This document shows positions 1 through 11,445 of a stretch of DNA of 24,005 bases, in pieces. The notes below the pieces were generated by a model, which was given only the letters and a program-made list of their open reading frames with translations, made no database searches and was not told the DNA's origin. Each line of letters opens with the position of its first letter. Position 1 is the stretch's first letter. This DNA comes from Saccoglossus kowalevskii (taxonomy: Eukaryota > Hemichordata > Enteropneusta > Harrimaniidae). The stretch covers positions 1 through 24,005 of the forward strand of contig NW_003150109.1 in assembly GCF_000003605.2 (NCBI RefSeq). Direction: 5' to 3'. Made by a program: the position numbers and the translations under genes.

Positions 1-1415
1 CCATTGGAGCTATGGCAAACTGGCACCAGGTACAGTGGTTATGTCCTCTCCATTAGGTCTATGGCACACTCACACCAGGTACAGTGGTTATGTCCTCTCC
101 ATAGGGTCTATGGCAAACTGGCACCAGGTACAGTGGTTATGTCCTCTCCATTAGGTCTATGACACACTCACACAGGGTACAGTGGTTATGTCCTCTCCAT
201 AGGGTCTATGGCACACTCACACCAGGTACAGTGGTTATGTCCTCTCCATTGGGTCTATGGCAAACTGGCACCAGGTACAGTGGTTATGTCCTCTCCATTG
301 GGTCTATGGCAAACTCACACAGGGTACAGTGACTTTGGCTTCTCTATTGATTCTAAGGCACACCCACACCAGGTACAGTGGTTATGTATGATCTCTCCAT
401 TGGGTCTATGGCAAACTCACACAGGGTACAGTGACTTTGGCTTCGCTATTAAGTCTATGGCACACTCACACCAGGTACAGTGGTTATGTATGACCTCTCC
501 ATTGGGTCTATGGCAAATTTACACAGGGTACAGTGACTTTGGCTTCGCTATTGAGTCTATGGCACACTCACACCAGGTACAGTGGTTATGTCCTCTCCAT
601 TGGGTCTATGGCAAACTCACACAGGGTACAGTGACTTTGGCTTCTCTATTGATTCTAAGGCACACCCACACCAGGTACAGTGGTTATGTATGATCTCTCC
701 ATTGGGTCTATGGCAAACTCACACAGGGTACAGTGACTTTGGCTTCGCTATTAAGTCTATGGCACACTCACACCAGGTACAGTGGTTATGTATGACCTCT
801 CCATTGGGTCTATGGCAAATTTACACAGGGTACAGTGACTTTGGCTTCGCTATTGAGTCTATGGCACACTCACACCAGGTACAGTGGTTATGTATGACCT
901 TTCCATTGGGTCTATGGCAAACTCACACAGGGTACAGTGACTTTGGCTTCGCTATTACGTCTATGGCACACTCACACCAGGTACAGTGGTTATGTATGAC
1001 CTCTCCATAGGGTATATGGCAAACTCACACAGGGTACAGTGACTTTGGCTTCGCTATTGAGTCTATCGCACACTCACACCAGGTACAGTGGTTATGTATG
1101 ACCTCTCCATTGGGTCTATGGCAAACTCACACAGGGTACAGTGACTTTGGCTTCGCTATTGAGTCTATGGCACACTCACACCAGGTACAGTGGTTATGTA
1201 TGACCTTTCCATTGGGTCTATGGCAAACTCACACAGGGTACAGTGACTTTGGCTTCGCTATTGAGTCTATGGCAAACTCACACAGGGTACAGTGGTTATG
1301 TATGACCTTTCCATTGGGTCTATGGCAAACTGGCACAGGGTACAGTGACTTTGGCTTTGCTATTGAGTCTATGGCAAACTCACACAGGGTACAGTGACTT
1401 TCGCTTTGCTATTGA
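1..1415. repeat. Superunit 1 (left part outside the window)
   Basis: The A-run at 1-301 shows positions 5 and 7-11 of the ordered A-run seen elsewhere, so its first members probably lie outside the window. A B/C-run follows at 302-554, then a lone A monomer at 555-603 and a B/C-run at 604-1415 ending in a B-B doublet (1318, 1367). Rare markers are TCTAAGG at 352 and 654, GTCTATGAC at 155, CAAATTT at 514 and 816, GTATATGG at 1012 and TCTATCGC near 1061. The same rare markers (except GTATATGG) recur near 14939-15900, which identifies the two stretches as copies. Confidence 0.9.
302..905. repeat. Local tandem duplication, 302-bp shift
   Basis: 302-603 and 604-905 carry the same monomer series with the same rare variants: TCTAAGG at 352 and 654, and CAAATTT at 514 and 816, each pair 302 bp apart. 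The related copy at 15240-15545 has the series only once. The joint is monomer 555-603, whose left half is C-type (CACACTCACACC) and right half A-type (GTTATGTCCTCTCC). The crossover therefore lies in the 21 bases shared by A and C, monomer positions 17-37. This is a readable product of unequal exchange. Confidence 0.88.
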
Positions 1416-2773
1416 GTCTATGGCACACTCACACCAGGTACAGTGGTTATGTCCTCTCCATTGGGTCTATGGCACACTCACACCAGGTACAGTGGTTATG
1501 TCCTCTCCATAGGGTCTATGGCAAACTGGCACCAGGTACAGTGGTTATGTCCTCTCCATTAGGTCTATGGCACACTCACACAGGGTACAGTGGTTATGTC
1601 CTCTCCATAGGGTCTATGGCACACTCACACCAAGTACAGTGGTTATGTCCTCTCCATTGGGTCTATGGCAAACTGGCACCAGGTACAGTGGTTATGTCCT
1701 CTCCATTGGGTCTATGGCAAACTCACACAGGGTACAGTGACTTTGGCTTCTCTATTGATTCTATGGCACACCCACACCAGGTACAGTGGTTATGTATGAT
1801 CTCTCCATTGGGTCTATGGCAAACTCACACAGGGTACAGTGACTTTGGCTTCTCTATTGATTCTATGGCACACCCACACCAGGTACAGTGGTTATGTATG
1901 ACCTCTCCATTGGGTCTATGGCAAACTCACACAGGGTACAGTGACTTTGGCTTCGCTATTGAGTCTATGGCACACTCACACCAGGTACAGTGGTTATGTC
2001 CTCTCCATTGGGTCTATGGCAAACTGGCACCAGGTACAGTGGTTATGTCCTCTCCATTGGGTCTATGGCAAACTCACACAGGGTACAGTGACTTTGGCTT
2101 CTCTATTGATTCTATGGCACACCCACACCAGGTACAGTGGTTATGTATGACCTCTCCATTGGGTCTATGGCAAACTCACACAGGGTACAGTGACTTTGGC
2201 TTCTCTATTGATTCTATGGCACACCCACACCAGGTACAGTGGTTATGTATGACCTCTCCATTGGGTCTATGGCAAACTCACACAGGGTACAGTGACTTTG
2301 GCTTCGCTATTGAGTCTATGGCACACTCACACCAGGTACAGTGGTTATGTATGACCTCTCCATTGGGTCTATGGCAAACTCACACAGGGTACAGTGACTT
2401 TGGCTTCGCTAATTGAGTCTATGGCACACTCACACCAGGTACAGTGGTTATGTATGACCTTTCCATTGGGTCTATGGCAAACTCACACAGGGTACAGTGA
2501 CTTTGGCTTCGCTATTGAGTCTATGGCAAACTCACACAAGGTACAGTGGTTATGTATGACCTTTCCATTGGGTCTATGGCAAACTGGCACACAGGGTACA
2601 GTGACTTTGGCTTTGCTATTGAGTCTATGGCAAACTCACACAGGGTACAGTGACTTTGGCTTTGCTATTGAGTCTATGGCACACTCACACCAGGTACAGT
2701 GGTTATGTACGACCTCTCCATTGGGTCTATGGCAAACTCACACAGGGTACAGTGACTTTGGCTTTGCTATTGA
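1416..2773. repeat. Superunit 2
   Basis: A six-monomer A-run (1416-1709) corresponds to ordered positions 6-11. It is followed by B/C at 1710-1962, an A pair at 1963-2060 and a 14-monomer B/C-run at 2061-2773. The stretch from about 610 to 2011 matches 13501-14896 at a constant offset of 12885. 1661-2200 also matches 18884-19423 at offset 17223. The B monomer at 2367 is 50 bp because of an extra A near 2411. The B monomer at 2572 is 51 bp because of an extra CA, which is shared with 6540 and 8738. Confidence 0.9.
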
Positions 2774-4788
2774 GTCTATGGCACACTCACACCGAGTACA
2801 GTGGTTATGTCCTCTCCATTGGGTCTATGGCAAACTGGCACCAGGTACAGTGGTTATGTCCTCTCCATTGGAGCTATGGCAAACTGGCACCAGGTACAGT
2901 GGTTATGTCCTCTTCATTGGGTCTATGGCAAACTCACACAGGGTACAGTGGTTATGTCCTCTCCATTGGAGCTATGGCAAACTGGCACCAGGTACAGTGG
3001 TTATGTCCTCTCCATTAGGTCTATGGCACACTCACACCAGGTACAATGGTTATGTCCTCTCCATTGAGTCTATGGCACACTCACACCAGGAAAAGTGGTT
3101 ATGTCCTCTCCATAGGGTCTATGGCAAACTGGCACCAACTACAGTGGTTATGTCCTCTCCATTAGGTCTATGGCACACTCACACCTGGAACGGTGGTTAT
3201 GTCCTCTCCATAGGGACTATGGCAAACTCACACCAGGTACAGTGGTTATGTCCTCTCCATTGGGTCTATGGCAAACTCACACAGGGTACAGTGACTTTGG
3301 CTTCCCTATTGATTCTATGGCACACCCACACCAGGTACAGTGGTTATGTATGACCTCTCCATTGGGTCTATGGCAAACTCACACAGGGTACAGTGACTTT
3401 GGCTTCTCTATTGATTCTATGGCACACCCACACCAGGTACAGTGGTTATGTATGACCTCTCCATTGGGTCTATGGCAAACTCACACAGGGTACAGTGACT
3501 TTGGCTTCGCTATTGAGTCTATGGCACACTCACACCAGGTACAGTGGTTATGTATGACCTCTCCATTGGGTCTATGGCAAACTCACACAGGGTACAGTGA
3601 CTTTGGCTTCGCTATTGAGTCTATGGCACACTCACACCAGGTACAGTGGTTATGTATGACCTTTCCATTGGGTCTATGGCAAACTCACACAGGGTACAGT
3701 GACTTTGGCTTCGCTATTGAGTCTATGGCACACTCACACCAGGTACAGTGGTTATGTATGACCTCTCCATTGGGTCTATGGCAAACTCACACAGGGTACA
3801 GTGACTTTGGCTTCGCTATTAAGTCTATGGCACACTCACACCAGGTACAGTGGTTATGTATGACCTCTCCATTGGGTCTATGGCAAACTCACACAGGGTA
3901 CAGTGACTTTGGCTTCGCTATTGAGTCTATGGCACACTCACATCAGGTACAGTGGTTATGTATGACCTTTCCATTGGGTCTATGGCAAACTCACACAGGG
4001 TACAGTGACTTTGGCTTCGCTATTACGTCTATGGCACACTCACACCAGGTACAGTGGTTATGTATGACCTCTCCATTGGGTCTATGGCAAACTCACACAG
4101 GGTACAGTGACTTTGGCTTCTCTATTGATTCTATGGCACACCCACACCAGGTACAGTGGTTATGTATGACCTTTCCATTGGGTCTATGGCAAACTCACAC
4201 AGGGTACAGTGACTTTGGCTTCGCTATTGAGTCTATGGCACACTCACACCAGGTACAGTGGTTATGTATGACCTCTCCATTGGGTCTATGGCAAACTCAC
4301 ACAGGGTACAGTGACTTTGGCTTCGCTATTGAGTCTATCGCACACTCACACCAGGTACAGTGGTTATGTATGACCTCTCCATTGGGTCTATGGCAAACTC
4401 ACACAGGGTACAGTGACTTTGGCTTCGCTATTGAGTCTATGGCACACTCAACCAGGTACAGTGGTTATGTATGACCTTTCCATTGGGTCTATGGCAAACT
4501 CACACAGGGTACAGTGACTTTGGCTTCGCTATTGAGTCTATGGCAAACTCACACAGGGTACAGTGGTTATGTATGACCTTTCCATTGGGTCTATGGCAAA
4601 CTGGCACAGGGTACAGTGACTTTGGCTTTGCTATTGAGTCTATGGCAAACTCACACAGGGTACAGTGACTTTGGCTTTGCTATTGAGTCTATGGCACACT
4701 CACACCAGGTACAGTGGTTATGTACGACCTCTCCATTGGGTCTATGGCAAACTCACACAGGGTACAGTGACTTTGGCTTTGCTATTGA
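2774..4788. repeat. Superunit 3 with a long B/C-run
   Basis: A ten-monomer A-run (2774-3263) opens with the tag ACCGAGT at about 2791. Its second half is unusually worn (see 3019-3263). The B/C-run 3264-4788 has 30 monomers with a B-B doublet at 4589 and 4638. 3570-4283 has two further copies at 15750-16463 (offset 12180) and 17272-17985 (offset 13702). The match to the second of these continues to about 4837. C monomer 4435 is 52 bp, having lost one C near 4450, so later offsets become 13703. The variant CATCAGG at 3941 recurs at 16121 and 17643. Confidence 0.9.
3019..3263. repeat. Worn patch of five A monomers
   Basis: Five consecutive monomers carry about ten private substitutions in 245 bp: GTACAAT near 3042, GGAAAAGTGG near 3090, CCAACTACAG near 3135, CCTGGAACGG near 3184 and GGGACTATGG near 3213. 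The matching positions in the A-runs at 6987, 8085 and 10540 differ from one another at only a few bases. The central GTAC is lost in three of the five units. The patch looks older, or less often overwritten, than its surroundings. Confidence 0.85.
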
Positions 4789-5690
4789 GTCTATGGCACA
4801 CTCACACCGGGTACAGTGGTTATGTCCTCTCCATTGGGTCTATGGCAAACTGGCACCAGGTACAGTGGTTATGTCCTCTCCATTGGAGCTATGGCAAACT
4901 GGCACCAGGTACAGTGGTTATGTCCTCTCCATTAGGTCTATGGCACACTCACACCAGGTACAGTGGTTATGTCCTCTCCATAGGGTCTATGGCAAACTGG
5001 CACCAGGTACAGTGGTTATGTCCTCTCCATTAGGTCTATGGCACACTCACACAGGGTACAGTGGTTATGTCCTCTCCATAGGGTCTATGGCACACTCACA
5101 CCAGGTACAGTGGTTATGTCCTCCCCATTGAGTTTATGGCACACCCACACAGGGTACAGTGACTTTGGTCTCTCTATTGAGTCTATGGCACACTCACACC
5201 AGGTACAGTGGTTATGTATGACCTCTCCATTGGGTCTATGGCAAACTCACACAGGGTACAGTGACTTTGGCTTCGCTATTGAGTCTATGGCACACTCACA
5301 CCAGGTACAGTGGTTATGTATGACCTTTCCATTGGGTCTATGGCAAACTCACACAGGGTACAGTGACTTTGGCTTCGCTATTGAGTCTATGGCACACTCA
5401 CACCAGGTACAGTGGTTATGTATGACCTCTGCATTGGGTCTATGGCAAACTCACACAGGGTACAGTGACTTTGGCTTCGCTATTAAGTCTATGGCACACT
5501 CACACCAGGTACAGTGGTTATGTATGACCTCTCCATTGGGTCTATGGCAAACTCACACAGGGTACAGTGACTTTGGCTTCGCTATAGAGTCTATGGCACA
5601 CTCACACCAGGTACAGTGGTTATGTATGACCTTTCCATTGGGTCTATGGCAAACTGGCACAGGGTACAGTGACTTTGGCTTCGCTATTGA
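4789..5690. repeat. Superunit 4 (902 bp)
   Basis: A seven-monomer A-run (4789-5131) opens with ACCGGGT at 4806. It follows the ordered series with positions 3, 4, 6 and 11 missing. The B/C-run is 5132-5690, 11 monomers. Its first B (5132-5180) is aberrant: TTTATGG in place of TCTATGG, a CACACCCACAC left half, and GGTCTC in place of GGCTTC. The preceding A ends CCTCCCC. 4589-5082 matches 12903-13396 at offset 8314. Confidence 0.88.
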
Positions 5691-6741
5691 GTCTATGGCA
5701 CACTCACACCGGGTACAGTGGTTATGTCCTCTTCATTGGGTCTATGGCAAACTCACACAGGGTACAGTGGTTATGTCCTCTCCATTGGAGCTATGGCAAA
5801 CTGGCACCAGGTACAGTGGTTATGTCCTCTCCATTAGGTCTATGGCACACTCACAACAGGTACAGTGGTTATGTCCTCTCCATTGGGTCTATGGCACACT
5901 CTCACCAGGTACAGTGGTTATGTCCTCTCCATAGGGTCTATGGCAAACTGGCACCAGGTACAGTGGTTATGTCCTCTCCATTGGGTCTATGGCAAACTGG
6001 CACCAGGTACAGTGGTTATGTCCTCTCCATTAGGTCTATGGCACACTCACACCAGGTACAGTGGTTATGTCCTCTCCATTGGGTCTATGGCAAACTGGCA
6101 CCAGGTACAGTGGTTATGTCCTCTCCATTGGGTCTATGGCAAACTCACACAGGGTACAGTGACTTTGGCTTCTCTATTGATTCTATGGCACACCCACACC
6201 AGGTACAGTGGTTATGTATGACCTCTCCATTGGGTCTATGGCAAACTCACACAGGGTACAGTGACTTTGGCTTCTCTATTGATTCTATGGCACACCCACA
6301 CCAGGTACAGTGGTTATGTATGACCTCTCCATTGGGTCTATGGCAAACTCACACAGGGTACAGTGACTTTGGCTTCGCTATTGAGTCTATGGCACACTCA
6401 CACCAGGTACAGTGGTTATGTACGACCTCTCCATTGGGTCTATGGCAAACTCACACAGGGTACAGTGACTTTGGCTTCGCTATTGAGTCTATGGCAAACT
6501 CACACAAGGTACAGTGGTTATGTATGACCTTTCCATTGGGTCTATGGCAAACTGGCACACAGGGTACAGTGACTTTGGCTTTGCTATTGAGTCTATGGCA
6601 AACTCACACAGGGTACAGTGACTTTGGCTTTGCTATTGAGTCTATGGCACACTCACACCAGGTACAGTGGTTATGTACGACCTCTCCATTGGGTCTATGG
6701 CAAACTCACACAGGGTACAGTGACTTTGGCTTTGCTATTGA
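5691..6741. repeat. Superunit 5 (1051 bp)
   Basis: A nine-monomer A-run (5691-6131) opens with ACCGGGT at 5708. Its internal order departs from the common series: the first monomer already ends CTTCATTGG, and a unit with CACTCTCACC sits near 5893. The 12-monomer B/C-run 6132-6741 contains a B-B doublet (6540 and 6591). The first B of the doublet is the 51-bp form with an extra CA. From about 6487 into the next A-run it matches 2519 onward (offset 3968) and 8685 onward (offset 2198). Confidence 0.88.
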
Positions 6742-7839
6742 GTCTATGGCACACTCACACCGGGTACAGTGGTTATGTCCTCTCCATTGGGTCTATGGCA
6801 AACTGGCACCAGGTACAGTGGTTATGTCCTCTCCATTGGAGCTATGGCAAACTGGCACCAGGTACAGTGGTTATGTCCTCTTCATTGGGTCTATGGCAAA
6901 CTCACACAGGGTACAGTTGTTATGTCCTCTCCATTGGAGCTATGGCAAACTGGCACCAGGTACAGTGGTTATGTCCTCTCCATTAGGTCTATGGCACACT
7001 CACACCAGGTACAGTGGTTATGTCCTCTCCATTGGGTCTATGGCACACTCACACCAGGTACAGTGGTTATGTCCTCTCCATAGGGTCTATGGCAAACTGG
7101 CACCAGGTACAGTGGTTATGTCCTCTCCATTGGGTCTATGGCACACTCACACAGGGTACAGTGGTTATGTCCTCTCCATAGGGTCTATGGCACACTCACA
7201 CCAGGTACAGTGGTTATGTCCTCTCCATTGGGTCTATGGCAAACTGGCACCAGGTACAGTGGTTATGTCCTCTCCATTGGATCTATGGCAAACTCACACA
7301 GGGTACAGTGACTTTGGCTTCTCTATTGATTCTATGGCACACCCACACCAGGTACAGTGGTTATGTATGATCTCTCCATTGGGTCTATGGCAAACTCACA
7401 CAGGGTACAGTGACTTTGGCTTCGCTATTGAGTCTATGGCACACTCACACCAGGTACAGTGGTTATGTATGACCTTTCCATTGGGTCTATGGCAAACTCA
7501 CACAGGGTACAGTGACTTTGGCTTCGCTATTAAGTCTATGGCACACTCACACCAGGTACAGTGGTTATGTATGACCTCTCCATTGGGTCTATGGCAAACT
7601 CACACAGGGTACAGTGACTTTGGCTTCGCTATTAAGTCTATGGCACACTCACACCAGGTACAGTGGTTATGTATGACCTCTCCATTGGGTCTATGGCAAA
7701 TTTACACAGGGTACAGTGACTTTGGCTTCGCTATTGAGTCTATGGCACACTCACACCAGGTACAGTGGTTATGTATGACCTCTCCATTGGGTCTATGGCA
7801 AACTCACACAAGGTACAGTGACTTTGGCTTCGCTATTAA
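6742..7839. repeat. Superunit 6 (1098 bp), full 11-monomer A-run
   Basis: The A-run 6742-7280 is one of three complete 11-monomer ordered runs; the others are at 11446 and 19537. It opens with ACCGGGT at 6759. The B/C-run 7281-7839 has 11 monomers, starts with the variant GATCTATGG and includes CAAATTT at 7697. It matches 9430 onward at offset 2149. The copy at 9430 carries three additional dimers (306 bp) that are absent here. Confidence 0.9.
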
Positions 7840-8939
7840 GTCTATGGCACACTCACACCGGGTACAGTGGTTATGTCCTCTCCATTGGGTCTATGGCAAA
7901 CTGGCACCAGGTACAGTGGTTATGTCCTCTCCATTGGAGCTATGGCAAACTGGCACCAGGTACAGTGGTTATGTCCTCTTCATTGGGTCTATGGCAAACT
8001 CACACAGGGTACAGTGGTTATGTCCTCTCCATTGGAGCTATGGCAAACTGGCACCAGGTACAGTGGTTATGTCCTCTCCATTAGGTCTATGGCACACTCA
8101 CACCAGGTACAGTGGTTATGTCCTCTCCATTGGGTCTATGGCACACTCACACCAGGTACAGTGGTTATGTCCTCTCCATAGGGTCTATGGCAAACTGGCA
8201 CCAGGTACAGTGGTTATGTCCTCTCCATTAGGTCTATGGCACACTCACACAGGGTACGGTGGTTATGTCCTCTCCATAGGGTCTATGGCACACTCACACC
8301 AGGTACAGTGGTTATGTCCTCTCCATTGGGTCTATGGCAAACTCACACAGGGTACAGTGACTTTGGCTTCGCTATTAAGTCTATGGCACACTCACACCAG
8401 GTACAGTGGTTATGTATGACCTCTCCATTGGGTCTATGGCAAACTCACACAGGGTACAGTGACTTTGGCTTCGCTATTAAGTCTATGGCACACTCACACC
8501 AGGTACAGTGGTTATGTATGACCTCTCCATTGGGTCTATGGCAAACTCACACAGGGTACAGTGACTTTGGCTTCGCTATTGAGTTTATGGCACACTCACA
8601 CCAGGTACAGTGGTTATGTATGACCTTTCCATTGGGTCTATGGCAAACTCACACAGGGTACAGTGACTTTGGCTTCGCTATTGAGTCTATGGCAAACTCA
8701 CACAAGGTACAGTGGTTATGTATGACCTTTCCATTGGGTCTATGGCAAACTGGCACACAGGGTACAGTGACTTTGGCTTTGCTATTGAGTCTATGGCAAA
8801 CTCACACAGGGTACAGTGACTTTGGCTTTGCTATTGAGTCTATGGCACACTCACACCAGGTACAGTGGTTATGTACGACCTCTCCATTGGGTCTATGGCA
8901 AACTCACACAGGGTACAGTGACTTTGGCTTTGCTATTGA
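7840..8939. repeat. Superunit 7 (1100 bp)
   Basis: A ten-monomer A-run (7840-8329) equals the 11-monomer series without its last member. The rare TACGGTGG near 8255 recurs near 10710, exactly 2455 bp away. The 12-monomer B/C-run 8330-8939 includes the 51-bp B at 8738, followed by a second B at 8789. 7791-8431 matches 10246-10886. Confidence 0.9.
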
Positions 8940-10294
8940 GTCTATGGCACACTCACACCGAGTACAGTGGTTATGTCCTCTCCATTGGGTCTATGGCAAA
9001 CTGGCACCAGGTACAGTGGTTATGTCCTCTCCATTGGAGCTATGGCAAACTGGCACCAGGTACAGTGGTTATGTCCTCTTCATTGGGTCTATGGCAAACT
9101 GGCACCAGGTACAGTGGTTATGTCCTCTCCATTAGGTCTATGGCACACTCACACCAGGTACAGTGGTTATGTCCTCTCCATTGGGTCTATGGCACACTCA
9201 CACCAGGTACAGTGGTTATGTCCTCTCCATAGGGTCTATGGCAAACTGGCACCAGGTACAGTGGTTATGTCCTCTCCATTAGGTCTATGGCACACTCACA
9301 CAGGGTACAGTGGTTATGTCCTCTCCATAGGGTCTATGGCACACTCACACCAGGTACAGTGGTTATGTCCTCTCCATTGGGTCTATGGCAAACTGGCACC
9401 AGGTACAGTGGTTATGTCCTCTCCATTGGGTCTATGGCAAACTCACACAGGGTACAGTGACTTTGGCTTCTCTATTGATTCTATGGCACACCCACACCAG
9501 GTACAGTGGTTATGTATGATCTCTCCATTGGGTCTATGGCAAACTCACACAGGGTACAGTGACTTTGGCTTCGCTATTGAGTCTATGGCACACTCACACC
9601 AGGTACAGTGGTTATGTATGACCTTTCCATTGGGTCTATGGCAAACTCACACAGGGTACAGTGACTTTGGCTTCGCTATTAAGTCTATGGCACACTCACA
9701 CCAGGTACAGTGGTTATGTATGACCTCTCCATTGGGTCTATGGCAAACTCACACAGGGTACAGTGACTTTGGCTTCGCTATTAAGTCTATGGCACACTCA
9801 CACCAGGTACAGTGGTTATGTATGACCTCTCCATTGGGTCTATGGCAAATTTACACAGGGTACAGTGACTTTGGCTTCGCTATTGAGTCTATGGCACACT
9901 CACACCAGGTACAGTGGTTATGTATGACCTTTCCATTGGGTCTATGGCAAACTCACACAGGGTACAGTGACTTTGGCTTCGCTATTACGTCTATGGCACA
10001 CTCACACCAAGTACAGTGGTTATGTATGACCTCTCCATTGGGTCTATGGCAAACTCACACAGGGTACAGTGACTTTGGCTTCGCTATTGAGTCTATCGCA
10101 CACTCACACCAGGTACAGTGGTTATGTATGACCTCTCCATTGGGTCTATGGCAAACTCACACAGGGTACAGTGACTTTGGCTTCGCTATTGAGTCTATGG
10201 CACACTCACACCAGGTACAGTGGTTATGTATGACCTCTCCATTGGGTCTATGGCAAACTCACACAAGGTACAGTGACTTTGGCTTCGCTATTAA
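8940..10294. repeat. Superunit 8 (1355 bp)
   Basis: A ten-monomer A-run (8940-9429) opens with the tag variant ACCGAGT at 8957. It lacks the fourth member of the 11-monomer series, an independent loss from that in superunits 7 and 9. The 17-monomer B/C-run 9430-10294 matches 7281-7839 but has a 306-bp block of three extra dimers. That block carries CTATTACGTC and TCTATCGC variants known from 959-1061 and 12544-12646. Confidence 0.9.
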
Positions 10295-11445
10295 GTCTAT
10301 GGCACACTCACACCGGGTACAGTGGTTATGTCCTCTCCATTGGGTCTATGGCAAACTGGCACCAGGTACAGTGGTTATGTCCTCTCCATTGGAGCTATGG
10401 CAAACTGGCACCAGGTACAGTGGTTATGTCCTCTTCATTGGGTCTATGGCAAACTCACACAGGGTACAGTGGTTATGTCCTCTCCATTGGAGCTATGGCA
10501 AACTGGCACCAGGTACAGTGGTTATGTCCTCTCCATTAGGTCTATGGCACACTCACACCAGGTACAGTGGTTATGTCCTCTCCATTGGGTCTATGGCACA
10601 CTCACACCAGGTACAGTGGTTATGTCCTCTCCATAGGGTCTATGGCAAACTGGCACCAGGTACAGTGGTTATGTCCTCTCCATTAGGTCTATGGCACACT
10701 CACACAGGGTACGGTGGTTATGTCCTCTCCATAGGGTCTATGGCACACTCACACCAGGTACAGTGGTTATGTCCTCTCCATTGGGTCTATGGCAAACTCA
10801 CACAGGGTACAGTGACTTTGGCTTCGCTATTAAGTCTATGGCACACTCACACCAGGTACAGTGGTTATGTATGACCTCTCCATTGGGTCTATGGCAAATT
10901 TACACAGGGTACAGTGACTTTGGCTTCGCTATTGAGTCTATGGCACACTCACACCAGGTACAGTGGTTATGTATGACCTTTCCATTGGGTCTATGGCAAA
11001 CTCACACAGGGTACAGTGACTTTGGCTTCGCTATTACGTCTATGGCACACTCACACCAGGTACAGTGGTTATGTATGACCTCTCCATTGGGTCTATGGCA
11101 AACTCACACAGGGTACAGTGACTTTGGCTTCGCTATTGAGTCTATCGCACACTCACACCAGGTACAGTGGTTATGTATGACCTCTCCATTGGGTCTATGG
11201 CAAACTCACACAGGGTACAGTGACTTTGGCTTCGCTATTGAGTCTATGGCACACTCACACCAGGTACAGTGGTTATGTATGACCTCTCCATTGGGTCTAT
11301 GGCAAACTTACACAGGGTACAGTGACTTTGGCTTCGCTATTGAGTCTATCGCACACTCACACCAGGTACAGTGGTTATGTATGACCTCTCCATTGGGTCT
11401 ATGGCAAACTCACACAGGGTACAGTGACTTTGGCTTCGCTATTAA
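10295..11445. repeat. Superunit 9 (1151 bp)
   Basis: A ten-monomer A-run (10295-10784) is nearly identical to 7840-8329 at offset 2455. The 13-monomer B/C-run 10785-11445 holds CAAATTT at 10895, and TCTATCGC near 11140 and again near 11344. Its last B and the following A-run start a copy at offset 1151 into superunit 10. Confidence 0.9.

Noticed and set aside
50-60. Telomere-like TTAGG in the CCATTAGG variant
   Set aside because: It is a single copy in each affected monomer, part of the CCATTGG/CCATTAGG variation, with no direct TTAGGG runs.
5669-8419. A repetitive protein gene (916 codons), and similar open stretches elsewhere
   Set aside because: The same monomers are read in three different frames along the one stretch, giving three unrelated peptides. 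Frequent variants (GAG/AAG/ACG, CCT/CTT) change amino acids freely. Frame breaks follow the number of A monomers in a run. No unique start region, intron pattern or 3' end is seen.
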